From: Allonocardiopsis opalescens
GTDB taxonomy: Bacteria > Actinomycetota > Actinomycetes > Streptosporangiales > Streptosporangiaceae
NCBI RefSeq assembly: GCF_003002095.1
Contig: NZ_PVZC01000006.1
Span: 124,001 to 188,000 of the forward strand
Reading direction: 5' to 3'
DNA length: 64,000 bases
Position 1 is the stretch's first letter, and every line of letters starts with the position of its first letter. Below are positions 17,590 to 26,310 of this stretch, piece by piece. The notes beneath the pieces were generated by a model. It did not search any database and was not told where the DNA came from. It worked only from the letters and a program-made list of their open reading frames with translations. The translations under genes and the position numbers were made by a program.

Positions 17590-18080
17590 TGCTCGGCCAG
17601 CGCCTCTGCTTCGACGAGGGCGCCGCCGTCAACGACCAGGTGGCTGCCTTCGTCGAGCAGCTCGTCGGGATGGCCGACCTGAGCACCGGCCAGGCGTACT
17701 GGTTGCGCCTGGCCGCCGACGAGATCACCACCAACATCCTCCAGCACGGCTACCGCGGCGGCGCCGGGCGGGTCGACCTCTACGGCAGCGTCGAGGCCGA
17801 CCGGGTCTGGCTGCGCATCGAGGACGAGGCCCCCGAGTTCGATCCGCGCTGCCACGACCCCGGCCCGCACCTGGCCACCGCCCCCGCGGAACGCCCGGAG
17901 GGCGGGCACGGGCTGCTGCTGGCCCTGACCAAGCTCAACGACTTCGACTACGACTACACCGACGGCCGCAACCGCAACACCCTCATCATGTGGCGCCCCT
18001 CACCCTTGCGCCGCTCGGCTGAAACGGAGAATTCCCACGATGTCCGCGACGCGTGTGCTCATCGTCGCCGAGTCCGGTGA
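17589..18080 (+). CDS. RsbW/SpoIIAB-like ATP-binding anti-sigma regulator
   Basis: The 163-residue GHKL (HATPase_c_2) protein has the N-box LAADEITTNILQHGY (Asp44, Glu45, Asn49), the strand VWLRIEDEAPEFDP in place of a canonical G1 box, and a G2-type GGHGLLLALTKLND near 105. It would bind ATP and phosphorylate the serine of a STAS partner, and might bind a sigma factor. The ATG overlaps the upstream STAS stop. The C-terminal 14 codons overlap the phosphatase gene by 41 bases in another frame, so part of its tail may be non-conserved. Kinase activity is predicted from the family, not shown. Confidence 0.9.
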   Translation: MLGQRLCFDEGAAVNDQVAAFVEQLVGMADLSTGQAYWLRLAADEITTNILQHGYRGGAGRVDLYGSVEADRVWLRIEDEAPEFDPRCHDPGPHLATAPAERPEGGHGLLLALTKLNDFDYDYTDGRNRNTLIMWRPSPLRRSAETENSHDVRDACAHRRRVR

Positions 18081-19272
18081 GGTCGCACCCGAACTTCACC
18101 AGGCACTGCACCCGGACGAATTCAGCGTGCGGGGGGTCTCGGCGGCGCAGCTGTCGGCCGACCTCGCGCCGCACCAGTCCCCCGACATGGTGCTGGTCTC
18201 GGCCTCACTGGGCTTACACGAACTGACGCACATCAGCCGGCGCTTCTCCGAGAACGACAGCTCACCGACGATCGTGGTGTACCCGGACGGAGACTTCGCC
18301 GCCCTGGAATCATGTGTCCGGGGCGGATACGACTACGTGACACCGCCGTTCCTGCCCAGCCTGCTGCGCAGCCGGATGACGTCGTGCTGGGAGCGCAGCC
18401 GGCTGACCCAGACGGTCCAGGAGATGGAGAACCTGGCCAGCCTGCGCGAGTACGAGCGCGAACTCAGCATCGCGCACGAGATCCAGTCGGGCTTCCTGCC
18501 CGAGGAGCTGCCCACCCCGGCGGGCTGGGAGCTGGCGACCAGGTTCGAGCCGGCCAGGCAGGTGGCCGGCGACTTCTACGACGTGTTCGAACTGCTGAAC
18601 GGGCGGCGGCTGGCGCTGCTGGTGGCCGACGTGTGCGACAAGGGCGTCGGCGCCGCGCTGTTCATGGCGCTGATCCGCACCCTGCTGCGGCACACCGCCG
18701 AGCACACCGGCAACTGGAACCCGGTGGACAGCCCGCCCGGCTCCCGGCCCGGCGGCGAGCCCGGCGCCGCCCTGCCGCCGATGCTGTCGCTGGGCGCGGG
18801 GCCGCTGGTCCAGGCGGTCTCCAGCACCAACCAGTACCTGGCCCGCAACCACCTGCGCCAGGGCTACTTCGCCACCCTCTTCTTCGCCGTGCTCGACCCC
18901 GGCTCGGGCAAGCTGCTCTACATCAACGGCGGGCACAACCCCCCGGTGCTGGCCCGCGCCAACGGCGAGCACATCCTGCTCCCCCCCACGGGCCCGGCGG
19001 TGGGAATGCTCGCCAACAGCTCCTACACGCTCGGCCACACCAGCATCGGCCCCGGCGACACCCTGTTCATGTACACCGACGGCGTGGTCGAGGCGCGCGG
19101 CACCGACGGCCGCCTGTTCGGCAGCGACCGGATGCTGCGGGTGGTGACGCAGCCCGGTCACAGCGCCGAGAAGCTGCTCGGCCTGGTCGACCAGGCCGTC
19201 GCCGGCCACGTCGCCGGTGCGGCCCAGTCCGACGACATCACCATGATGGCGCTGCGCCGATCCGACGACTGA
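18040..19272 (+). CDS. SpoIIE/RsbU-type PP2C phosphatase with pseudo-receiver
   Basis: The 410-residue protein combines an N-terminal receiver-like domain (1-118), a short coiled linker (120-150) and a PP2C/SpoIIE phosphatase domain (about 150-410). Phosphatase metal motifs are present: QVAGDFYDVF, LVADVCDKGVGAAL, YTDGVVEARG and SDDITMMAL. The receiver has lost its chemistry: the acidic pair is reduced (VLIVAESG), the phosphoacceptor Asp is Ser54 (PDMVLVSAS) and the KPF lysine is proline (TPPF), so it cannot be phosphorylated normally. Codon 59 is TTA (18214-18216), the rare leucine codon linked to bldA control in streptomycetes. It should dephosphorylate one or both STAS proteins encoded upstream. 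Confidence 0.94.
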   Translation: MSATRVLIVAESGEVAPELHQALHPDEFSVRGVSAAQLSADLAPHQSPDMVLVSASLGLHELTHISRRFSENDSSPTIVVYPDGDFAALESCVRGGYDYVTPPFLPSLLRSRMTSCWERSRLTQTVQEMENLASLREYERELSIAHEIQSGFLPEELPTPAGWELATRFEPARQVAGDFYDVFELLNGRRLALLVADVCDKGVGAALFMALIRTLLRHTAEHTGNWNPVDSPPGSRPGGEPGAALPPMLSLGAGPLVQAVSSTNQYLARNHLRQGYFATLFFAVLDPGSGKLLYINGGHNPPVLARANGEHILLPPTGPAVGMLANSSYTLGHTSIGPGDTLFMYTDGVVEARGTDGRLFGSDRMLRVVTQPGHSAEKLLGLVDQAVAGHVAGAAQSDDITMMALRRSDD

Positions 19273-19351
19273 CCGCCGGTTCCGGGAAGCCCCACGCCGC
19301 CGGCACACCCGTGCCGGCGGCGCCACCACCGGCCTCAAGGGAGAGGACCGC

Positions 19352-20566
19352 ATGCTCATCAGGGGAAGCCGGGTGGCCGTCGTGGGCGGCAGCATCGCCG
19401 GGTGCGCGGCCGCGATCGCGCTGCGGCGCGCGGGCTGCTCGGTCACGGTGTACGAACGCAGCGGCGCCGAGCTGACGGACCGCGGCTTCGGCATCGCACT
19501 GCCGGTGCCGCTGCGCGACGAGCTGGCGGCGATCGGCTACCTCCCGCCCGGGATGCCGGTCCGCCCCTGCCGGGAGCGGGTGTGGATGCTGCGCGACCGC
19601 GCCGGCGCGGCGGAGCGGGAGTCGCCTGAGGGCCGGGTGGCCTGGCGGACGCCGCTCGAAGCCTCGTTCGTCAACTGGGGCCTGCTGTGGCGGGCGGTCT
19701 GCTCCAGCGTGGCCGACTCCGTGTACCGCAAGGCGCTGGCCGTGGTGGATGTCGCCGTGGACGACGAGGGCGCCACGGTCACGACCGCCGACGGCCGCGG
19801 CGAGCGCTACGACGTCGTCGTGGGCGCCGACGGCTACCGCTCGCTGGTGCGCGGACTCGTCGATCCCGCGGCCCGGCCGCGCTTCGCGGGGTACGCGCTG
19901 TGGCGCGGGAACTACCCCGTTGCCGACGACCGGACCGCGATCCCCGACGCCCTGGCCCAGGGCACCGTGACGGTGGGCTTCCCCGGCGGCCACGGCGTCT
20001 TCTACCTGATTCCGGACTTCCGGCCGAGCGGCACCCGGATGAACTGGGCCGTGTACAGCCGTGTCGCCGAGGCGTCGCGCTTCACCGATCCCACCTCGCT
20101 GCCGCCCGGCTCGCTCGACGACGGGCTCACCCGCTTCCTCGACCAACTCCTCACCGACCACTTCCCGCCGGTCTGGGCCGACATCGCCCGGTACGGCGGC
20201 CGCGACTCCGTCTCCCTGCAGCCGATCTACGACGTGACCGTCGCCCGCTACGCGGCCGAGCGCGTGCTGCTGGTCGGCGACGCCGCCGCGCTGGCCCGGC
20301 CGCACACCGGCAGCGGCGCCACCAAGGCGCTGCAGGACGCGATCGCGCTGGAACGCGTCTGCCGGACCCATACCACCTGGGAGAAGGCGCTGCCGGCCTA
20401 CGACGACCGGCGCCGCGCCTTCGGCAACGCCCTGGTGGAACTGGGCCGGCGGCTGGGCCTGGCCCAGGTGGAGCGGACGCCCGACTGGGAGGCCATGGCG
20501 CCCGCCGAGTTCGAGAGCTGGTTCAGCGCGGTCGTCGGAGGGCGGAGCACACCCTACGACCGGTGA
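19352..20566 (+). CDS. FAD-dependent monooxygenase (UbiH/PHBH-like)
   Basis: The 404-residue flavoprotein has the GxGxxG-type FAD motif VAVVGGSIAGCAAAIALRRAG with YER, the second flavin/NAD(P) motif DVVVGADGYRSLVR (the DG fingerprint of aromatic hydroxylases) and the third motif RVLLVGDAAALARPHTGSGATKALQDA. This is the group A flavin monooxygenase plan, full length. It hydroxylates or epoxidises an unknown substrate. It lies 79 bases after the phosphatase gene, on the same strand, with no terminator seen between them, and ends 36 bases from the convergent PKS. It may belong to the PfpI/ThDP/STAS run or functionally to the PKS. Confidence 0.9.
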   Translation: MLIRGSRVAVVGGSIAGCAAAIALRRAGCSVTVYERSGAELTDRGFGIALPVPLRDELAAIGYLPPGMPVRPCRERVWMLRDRAGAAERESPEGRVAWRTPLEASFVNWGLLWRAVCSSVADSVYRKALAVVDVAVDDEGATVTTADGRGERYDVVVGADGYRSLVRGLVDPAARPRFAGYALWRGNYPVADDRTAIPDALAQGTVTVGFPGGHGVFYLIPDFRPSGTRMNWAVYSRVAEASRFTDPTSLPPGSLDDGLTRFLDQLLTDHFPPVWADIARYGGRDSVSLQPIYDVTVARYAAERVLLVGDAAALARPHTGSGATKALQDAIALERVCRTHTTWEKALPAYDDRRRAFGNALVELGRRLGLAQVERTPDWEAMAPAEFESWFSAVVGGRSTPYDR

Positions 20567-20571
20567 GCGGA

Positions 20572-20594
20572 CCGGGCACGGCGCACAGGCCCGG
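20572..20594. terminator. Hairpin between convergent monooxygenase and PKS genes
   Basis: CCGGGC pairs with GCCCGG around an 11-base loop inside the 36-base gap between two convergent stops. It has no U tract, and a role as bidirectional terminator is inferred from position. Confidence 0.45.
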
Positions 20595-20602
20595 CGACCG
20601 CA

Positions 20603-23600
20603 CTACCGCAGGGCCACCTGCGGCCTCGGGAGTTCGGTCAGCCGGGCGTACAGGTCGTCGGCCAGCTCGGCGAGAGGACGAGGCCCCAGCAGCTCGCCGA
20701 CCGGGACGCTCAGCTCGAACTCCCGCTCGATCAGGTGCCTGAGCCGCACGGCCGCCAGTGAGTCCAGACCGGCCAGCACCAGCGGCGCCTCGGGCTCCAG
20801 ATCCTGCGGCGCCATACCGAGGTGGCCGGCGACCACCGCCGTCAAGCGGCGTCGGCATGCGGCCGCCGATCGCAGGGGCCGGGCGCCGCCCCCGGGCGCT
20901 CCGGCATCCGGCCCGAGGTCGACGGCCAGCTCCATGACCGTCGCCGCCATGTCCAGGGAACCGGCCCACTCGTCACCGATCGGATCGGGGTCGGTCGGCC
21001 GCGCCTGGTCGGCGTTCTCGGCGGCCCTGCTCGGTTTCGGGGCGTCGACCCAGTACCTGCGGCGCTGCCAGGGGTAGGACGGCAGCGGCACGGACCGCCC
21101 TTCCGCCTGGACCCGCCGCCACCCCGGCGAGCAGCCGCGAGCGTACACCGCGCCGAGGCTGAGCAGGAGCGATTCCGTCTCAGGCTCGTCACGGCGCAGC
21201 GATGGCACGGCCCACGCGTCGGCGCCCTGGGCCGCGATCTCGGACTCGATCGCGGCCAGCAGCGTCGGATGCGGACTGATCTCGATGAACAGGGCGGGGT
21301 CGTCCCCGGTGAGTGTGGTGCGGACCGCCGAGGCGAAGCGGACCTGCCGCCTGAGGTTCTCCATCCAGTAGGCGGCGTCGAACTCCGTGCCGGCCGCCGG
21401 GCGGTCCATGACGGTCGAGTGCACCGGTGTGCGCCCATTGCGCGGACGCAGGCCGGCGAGCGCGTCCAGCAGGCCCTCGCGCACCGCCTCGACCTGGGGG
21501 GCGTGCGAGGCGTAGTCGACCTGGACCATCCGGCAGTAGACGCCGCGGCGGCGCAGCGGCTCCACGATCTTGGCCAGCTCGGCGGGGTCGCCCGACAGCA
21601 CGCAGGAGTCGGAGCTGTTGACCACGCCGACGCAGACCCGGTCCGCGGCGTCGCCGATCGCCCGCCGCGCCTCCTGCTCGCCGAGCTGGACCGCGCACAT
21701 CGCGCCCGGCTCGGGCAGCTCGCGCAGCAGGCGGCTGCGCCGGCACACGACGGCCGCCCCGTCGGCGACGGTCAGCGCTCCGGTGGCCGTGGCGGCCGCG
21801 ATCTCGCCCATGCTGTGCCCGATGACCAGGTCGGGCCGGATCCCCCAGTGCTGCCACAGAGAGGCGAGGGAGACCTGCACCGCCCACAGCATCGGCTGCA
21901 CCTCGTCCACGGCGGTCAGCGGCCGGTCGTCGTCCAGCCGTTCGACGGGCGACCAGCCGAGTTCGGCGCGGATCGCGCGGTCGCACTCGCGGAAGCGGCG
22001 GGCGAACACGCCGCCGCGGGCGAGCAGCTCCCGGCCCATGCCGACCCACTGCGAGCCCTGGCCCGGGAAGACGAACACCACCCGGGGCGGCTTCGCCGCC
22101 GGAGCCGTCCCGCCGACCACCGCCGGGTGCGGCGTGCCGTCCCGCAGGGAGCGCAGCGCCTCCAGCAGGGTGTCGGGGTCGCCGGCCACCACCGCGGCCC
22201 GGCGGCGGTGGTGGGAGCGCCGGACGGCCGCGCTGTAGGCCACGTCGGCCACCCGCTCGGCCGAGGGCCGCTCGCCGACCAGGTCGGCGTAGCGCCCGGC
22301 CAGCTCCGCGAGCGCGCGCGGATCGCGCGCCGAGAGCGGGAGCAGGTAGGGGAACCGGTGCCTGCGGCGCCTGCGCGCGGTGGCCGGGACGGGCACGTCG
22401 GCGAGCACCACGTGGGCGTTGGTCCCCGACAGGCCGAAGGAGCTGACGCCGGCCACGAAGCGGCCGGTCTCCGGCGGCTCGTGCACCGTGCGCAGCGCCA
22501 GGTCGACCGGCTGGCCGGGGTCCTGGACGACCGGGATGGGCGTCTCGACGTGCAGGGTCCTCGGGATGGTGCGGTGCCGCACCGCCAGCGCGGCCTTGAG
22601 CAGGCCGGCCATCCCTGCGGCGCCCTCGATGTGCCCGATGTTGGACTTGACCGAGCCCGCCAGGCAGCGCCGGCCCGGTTCGCGCCCCTCGCGCAGCACC
22701 CGTCCGAGCGCGGTCAGCTCCACCCGGTCCCCGTTGGGGGTGCCGGCGCCGTGCGTCTCGACGTAGCGGACCTCGCCCGGGGAGACGCCCGCGTCGCGGT
22801 AGGCGGCCCGCAGCATCGCCTCCTGGCCGTCCAGGCCGGGCCCGATCATGGTGCCGCCGGAGCGGCCGTCGTTGTTCACCGCGGACCCGAGGATGGCGGC
22901 GTAGACGGGGTCGCCGTCGGCGAGCGCCCGATCCAGCGGTTTGAGGACCAGGGCGACGCCGCCTTCACTACGGACGTAGCCGTCTGCGCCGGCGTCGCCG
23001 AAGCGGCACCGGCCGCTGCGGGAGAGCAGGCCGCCGCTGGTCAGCGGGAAGTAGAGATCGGGGCCGACCAGCAGGCTCGCCCCCGCGACGATGGCCGCCT
23101 CGATCTCGCCGCTGCGCAGCGCCTGGACGGCGAGGTGTACGGCGAGCAGCGACGAGGAGCAGGTCGCGGCCAGGCCCATGCTCGGTCCGCGCAGGTCCAG
23201 CTGGTAGGAGATCCGGCCGGCGGCGATGCCGCAGCTCGCGCCGCCGAGCGAGGCGTGCGCGTCGTACTTGCCGCCCGCGCGCAGCAGGTCCCAGTAGTCG
23301 GAGAACAGGCAGGCCGTGTACACGCCGGTGCTGCTGCCGGCCAGCCGCTCGGCGGGGATGCCGGCGTCCTCCAGCGCCTCCCAGGTGCACTCCAGCATCA
23401 GCCGGTGCTGCGGGTCCAGCCGGACCGCCTCGTTCGGCGAGATCCCGAAGAAGGCGGCGTCGAAGAGGTCGATACCCGGCAGGAAGCCGCCGGCCCTGCT
23501 CGCCACGAGACGTCTGCGCTGGGCGAGGTCCGCCCAGTCGGGAGCCATCAGGCGGTCGGACGGGATCTCGGTGACCGTGTCGCGCTCATGGACGAGGAGC

Positions 23601-23683
23601 TCCCACAAGCCTGACACGTCGGGGGCGCCGGGGAGTCGGCATGCGGCGCCCACAATGGCGATCGGGCTGTGTCGGCCTGTCAT
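20603..23683 (-). CDS. Single-module type I polyketide synthase (KS-AT-ACP)
   Basis: The 1026-residue protein has a ketosynthase (about 5-430; Cys175 in ATCSSSLLAVHL, His311 in HGAGTPNGD, His351 in KSNIGHIEG). An acyltransferase follows (about 535-835; FPGQGSQWVGMG, Ser624 in GHSMGEIAA), and an acyl carrier protein covers about 945-1015 (Ser975 in AGLDSLAAV). The AT selectivity motif at 724-727 is YASH, which usually indicates methylmalonyl-CoA. There is no KR, DH, ER, thioesterase or recognisable docking domain. The start ATGACAGG overlaps the upstream regulator stop (ATGA). Product release must involve another enzyme, or the module loads or extends a chain for a pathway outside the window. 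Confidence 0.96.
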   Translation of the reverse strand: MTGRHSPIAIVGAACRLPGAPDVSGLWELLVHERDTVTEIPSDRLMAPDWADLAQRRRLVASRAGGFLPGIDLFDAAFFGISPNEAVRLDPQHRLMLECTWEALEDAGIPAERLAGSSTGVYTACLFSDYWDLLRAGGKYDAHASLGGASCGIAAGRISYQLDLRGPSMGLAATCSSSLLAVHLAVQALRSGEIEAAIVAGASLLVGPDLYFPLTSGGLLSRSGRCRFGDAGADGYVRSEGGVALVLKPLDRALADGDPVYAAILGSAVNNDGRSGGTMIGPGLDGQEAMLRAAYRDAGVSPGEVRYVETHGAGTPNGDRVELTALGRVLREGREPGRRCLAGSVKSNIGHIEGAAGMAGLLKAALAVRHRTIPRTLHVETPIPVVQDPGQPVDLALRTVHEPPETGRFVAGVSSFGLSGTNAHVVLADVPVPATARRRRRHRFPYLLPLSARDPRALAELAGRYADLVGERPSAERVADVAYSAAVRRSHHRRRAAVVAGDPDTLLEALRSLRDGTPHPAVVGGTAPAAKPPRVVFVFPGQGSQWVGMGRELLARGGVFARRFRECDRAIRAELGWSPVERLDDDRPLTAVDEVQPMLWAVQVSLASLWQHWGIRPDLVIGHSMGEIAAATATGALTVADGAAVVCRRSRLLRELPEPGAMCAVQLGEQEARRAIGDAADRVCVGVVNSSDSCVLSGDPAELAKIVEPLRRRGVYCRMVQVDYASHAPQVEAVREGLLDALAGLRPRNGRTPVHSTVMDRPAAGTEFDAAYWMENLRRQVRFASAVRTTLTGDDPALFIEISPHPTLLAAIESEIAAQGADAWAVPSLRRDEPETESLLLSLGAVYARGCSPGWRRVQAEGRSVPLPSYPWQRRRYWVDAPKPSRAAENADQARPTDPDPIGDEWAGSLDMAATVMELAVDLGPDAGAPGGGARPLRSAAACRRRLTAVVAGHLGMAPQDLEPEAPLVLAGLDSLAAVRLRHLIEREFELSVPVGELLGPRPLAELADDLYARLTELPRPQVALR

Positions 23684-25125
23684 GCCGCCTCCACGTCCGC
23701 CAGGACGCTTCGGACCGGACGGAGGGCGTCCTGCGTCATCATCGCGGAGAGGGCGAAGGCGATCTCCCACCCGCAGCCCCGCGCGCCGTTGTGGAAGCCG
23801 CGCGCCGTCGAGGTGGCCTCGCCGATGCGGGAGGCGAGCAGCAGCGCGTCGATCAGCGAGGCGGTGAGGTACGGGGCCAGCCAGGGGACCGAGGCGCAGC
23901 ACTCGTCGGCCTGGGCCAGTGCCCGCCTGAGCTGGAACACGGCGTCACCGGGCCGGCCGTCGGCCATCTCGGCCGCCGCCCGGGTCGCGTGCACGAACAG
24001 CGCGGTCTCCCGGTCGGTGCGGTCGACCTCGATCAGCGCGGCGGCCGCCTTGTCGGGCCGTCCGCCCACCGCCATCAGCCAGGCCCGGTAGGCGAGGAGC
24101 CGGTTGGGCGCCCCCTCTCCGTCGATCGCGGCGTTGCGCAGCATGGCGGCGGCCGCGGAGACGCGGCGCAGGCCGAAGGCCAGGCACATCGCCCTGGCCA
24201 GAGCGGCCGGTGCGGCACCTTCCGCCGAGGCGCTCGGAAGCGCGTCGAGGAAGGCGATACCATCGGCCGCCCTGCCGCGCAGCAGCAGCACATAGGGCCA
24301 GACCGACGCGATCTGCTCCGCCTGGCCGTACCACAGAGCGAGCCGGCACAGTTCCTCGGTCCCGTCCAGATCAAGGCGCTCCCAGGCTCGCCGCGCCGCG
24401 TCCGCGGCCATCGGGGCGGCCGCGTCGATGCCGTCGCCGTGGTCGGGCTCGGGTTCGGCGATCCGCCACACGCCCTCGTGCGGCGCCATCCTGTCGGGCA
24501 GGCCGTGCTCCACCAGCCGGCGCAGGGAACGCGGGCTGCCGCCGGTCACCTCGTACAGCGCCTCGGCCGTGGCCGGGGCCACCGGTCCACCCACCACCTC
24601 GGCCAGGATCGTCGACACCTCGCCCAAGCTCAGCGCCGGCAGCCGCAGCGTGCGCAGCCCCGGCTCATAGCCGAACGCGTCGGTGGGGTCGGGGCGGCCC
24701 GGCACCGCGGTGTCGGGCCGGCAGATCACCACCACGGCGTCCCCGAACCGGCTGAGGTGGCGCAGGGTCATCAGGCTGGCCTGGTCGACCAGCGGGGCGT
24801 CGTCGACGAGTACCACCAGTCGGCGTCCTCCGGCGTGTCCGGCGATCGCCAGGGCGACCTCGCGCTCCATGTCGTAGAGCGAACCGCTGTCGCACAGGCC
24901 CGCGGGGAAGGCCGAGCGCAGGGCCGAGAACGGAGCGGGCCCGCACGGAGCGATCCGTGCGACCAGGTCGTGCTTGTGATCGAGCAGTTCGTACGTGCGG
25001 GCGAGCATGGTGGTGTGGCCCATGCCGGCCGCTCCGGTGATCATCAGCGGGCCGGTGACCGGCCCGTCCAGCACGGCGCGTATGTGCGCCAACTGTTCGG
25101 ACCTTCCGACAAAAGTCCACGACAT
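23680..25125 (-). CDS. LAL-like ATPase without HTH, degenerate Walker A
   Basis: The 481-residue product begins FVGRSEQLAHIRAVL and has a P-loop region reading TGAAGMGHTTML, where the invariant Walker A lysine is histidine. A Walker B-like LVVLVDDAPLVDQ follows, then a winged-helix-like segment and alpha-helical repeats from about 270, as in the LuxR/MalT (LAL) family. LAL proteins are usually 800-1000 residues and end in a LuxR HTH; here the chain stops without one. GGGGAG upstream sets MSWTFV as start, and its stop overlaps the PKS start by four bases. It probably senses a ligand or regulates the PKS through a partner. ATP hydrolysis is doubtful because of the K-to-H change. Confidence 0.85.
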   Translation of the reverse strand: MSWTFVGRSEQLAHIRAVLDGPVTGPLMITGAAGMGHTTMLARTYELLDHKHDLVARIAPCGPAPFSALRSAFPAGLCDSGSLYDMEREVALAIAGHAGGRRLVVLVDDAPLVDQASLMTLRHLSRFGDAVVVICRPDTAVPGRPDPTDAFGYEPGLRTLRLPALSLGEVSTILAEVVGGPVAPATAEALYEVTGGSPRSLRRLVEHGLPDRMAPHEGVWRIAEPEPDHGDGIDAAAPMAADAARRAWERLDLDGTEELCRLALWYGQAEQIASVWPYVLLLRGRAADGIAFLDALPSASAEGAAPAALARAMCLAFGLRRVSAAAAMLRNAAIDGEGAPNRLLAYRAWLMAVGGRPDKAAAALIEVDRTDRETALFVHATRAAAEMADGRPGDAVFQLRRALAQADECCASVPWLAPYLTASLIDALLLASRIGEATSTARGFHNGARGCGWEIAFALSAMMTQDALRPVRSVLADVEAA

Positions 25126-25409
25126 GGCGCGACTCCCCCTTGACTCGGATCGTGGCGCGACCAGCACGGCACCAGTACGGTGCGCGCGGCACCCGAACAG
25201 CCGCGGACCACGCGAACAGAACCGCCGACCGTCGCGGCACCGGTAGCGGGGCCGGAATGCGCCGGTCGCGAGGATGTTGCAGTGCCCCAACGATTGTCAG
25301 TTGCGCCTAAACCAGTCAACAAAGAAGTAACGAAATAGGGTGAAACGCCCAAATTGGCACCGTATCGATCTTCGGTGACGATAGGACACATGTCCAAAAC
25401 TAAGGAAAC
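25126..25409 (-). other. Promoter-bearing gap upstream of the PKS unit
   Basis: This 284-base stretch includes an AT-richer segment at about 25,290-25,420 with no plausible gene. It should carry the promoter of the ATPase-PKS pair and the end of the XRE transcript. I see no clear hairpin. Confidence 0.45.
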
Positions 25410-26201
25410 TCACACGGGGAGGTGAAGGACGATACCGGACGGCAGCGTGTCGGGAGCCCCCAACGGCACCAGTCGAACTGATCGAATTCCGATTTGCGGC
25501 AGTCGGAAACGGCGTATTCGGACACGGTGCTCTCGCACTTCGTGACCATCCCACCACCGAGCGAAGTCGGAACTCAGCCGGGTGAACTCGGCGATGAGAT
25601 CCCGCAGTCGCTCGTCGCTCGGCCATTTCGCCGACTCCGCCCGCCAGCGCGCGATGGCGTCCTGGGTGTCGTCCTCCCAATCGAGCAGCCGCTCACGCGC
25701 TCTGGGAGAGGTGACCATCCAACGCACGATGTTGCGGTCGGCCGGGGGGAGCCGGTCCCAGTCGTCGTACCACTCCGCCGCGGCACGGTTCCACGCGATC
25801 AGTTCGCCGTACTGGTTGGCCGCGTACACCGGGTACGGGCCGGAGCCGACGGCGTCCACGATCTGCCTCAGCAGTTCGTCCGCGGGCTTCTCCGCCGGCT
25901 GCGGCTTGACCACGTGGCCGTAGGCGAGGATGTGCATGTAGCCGCGCTCATCCTCGCTCAGCTGCAGCACGCGCGCCAGGCTGTCGAGCACCTCAGGCGA
26001 GGGATGGATGTTGCGGCCCTGCTCCAGATAGGTGTACCAGGTAGGGCTGAGGCCGGCCAGCACGGCCACCTCCTCGCGACGCAGGCCGCTGGTGCGCCGG
26101 CGGGAGCCCACCGGGATGCCGACCTGCCCGGGACTGATCCGCGCCCGGCGGTTGCGCAGGAACTCCGCCAGCTCGCGCCTGCTCCGATCGTCACCTGACA
26201 C
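25410..26201 (-). CDS. XRE family regulator with MmyB-like ligand domain
   Basis: The 263-residue product has an N-terminal HTH: LAEFLRNRRARISP, then RRTSGLRREEVAVLAGLSPT and the recognition region WYTYLEQGRNIHPSPEVL. The actinobacterial MmyB-like sensor domain follows, with PYPVYAANQYGELIAWNRAA, the W-x-D--LP segment and DLIAEFTRLSSDFARWWDGH. This family is abundant in Streptomyces and often controls an adjacent oxidoreductase or membrane gene. Here the partners could be the divergent membrane protein at 26747 or the downstream ATPase-PKS unit. A near-perfect 23-bp direct repeat lies upstream (26288, 26563) and is a candidate binding site. Confidence 0.94.
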   Translation of the reverse strand: MSGDDRSRRELAEFLRNRRARISPGQVGIPVGSRRRTSGLRREEVAVLAGLSPTWYTYLEQGRNIHPSPEVLDSLARVLQLSEDERGYMHILAYGHVVKPQPAEKPADELLRQIVDAVGSGPYPVYAANQYGELIAWNRAAAEWYDDWDRLPPADRNIVRWMVTSPRARERLLDWEDDTQDAIARWRAESAKWPSDERLRDLIAEFTRLSSDFARWWDGHEVREHRVRIRRFRLPQIGIRSVRLVPLGAPDTLPSGIVLHLPV

Positions 26202-26287
26202 GACACCTCCTCTCTTCGGGGCTCTCCGCCGGCCCCGGACGGCGCGCCGTGCCAGCCGACGAGATCGGCCGAACGCTCAGGCAGACA

Positions 26288-26310
26288 ATGCTGGCATTTG
26301 GGATACCACC
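26288..26310. repeat. Direct repeat copy 1 (23 bp)
   Basis: ATGCTGGCATTTG, three variable bases, then TACCACC. It matches copy 2 at 20 of 23 positions. It lies 87 bases upstream of the XRE gene start. TGG...CCA ends give it weak dyad symmetry, as expected of an operator. Confidence 0.75.

Noticed and set aside
20822-23614. Open frame of 930 codons antisense to the PKS
   Set aside because: KS, AT and ACP catalytic residues are on the minus strand; the plus-strand translation is low-complexity.
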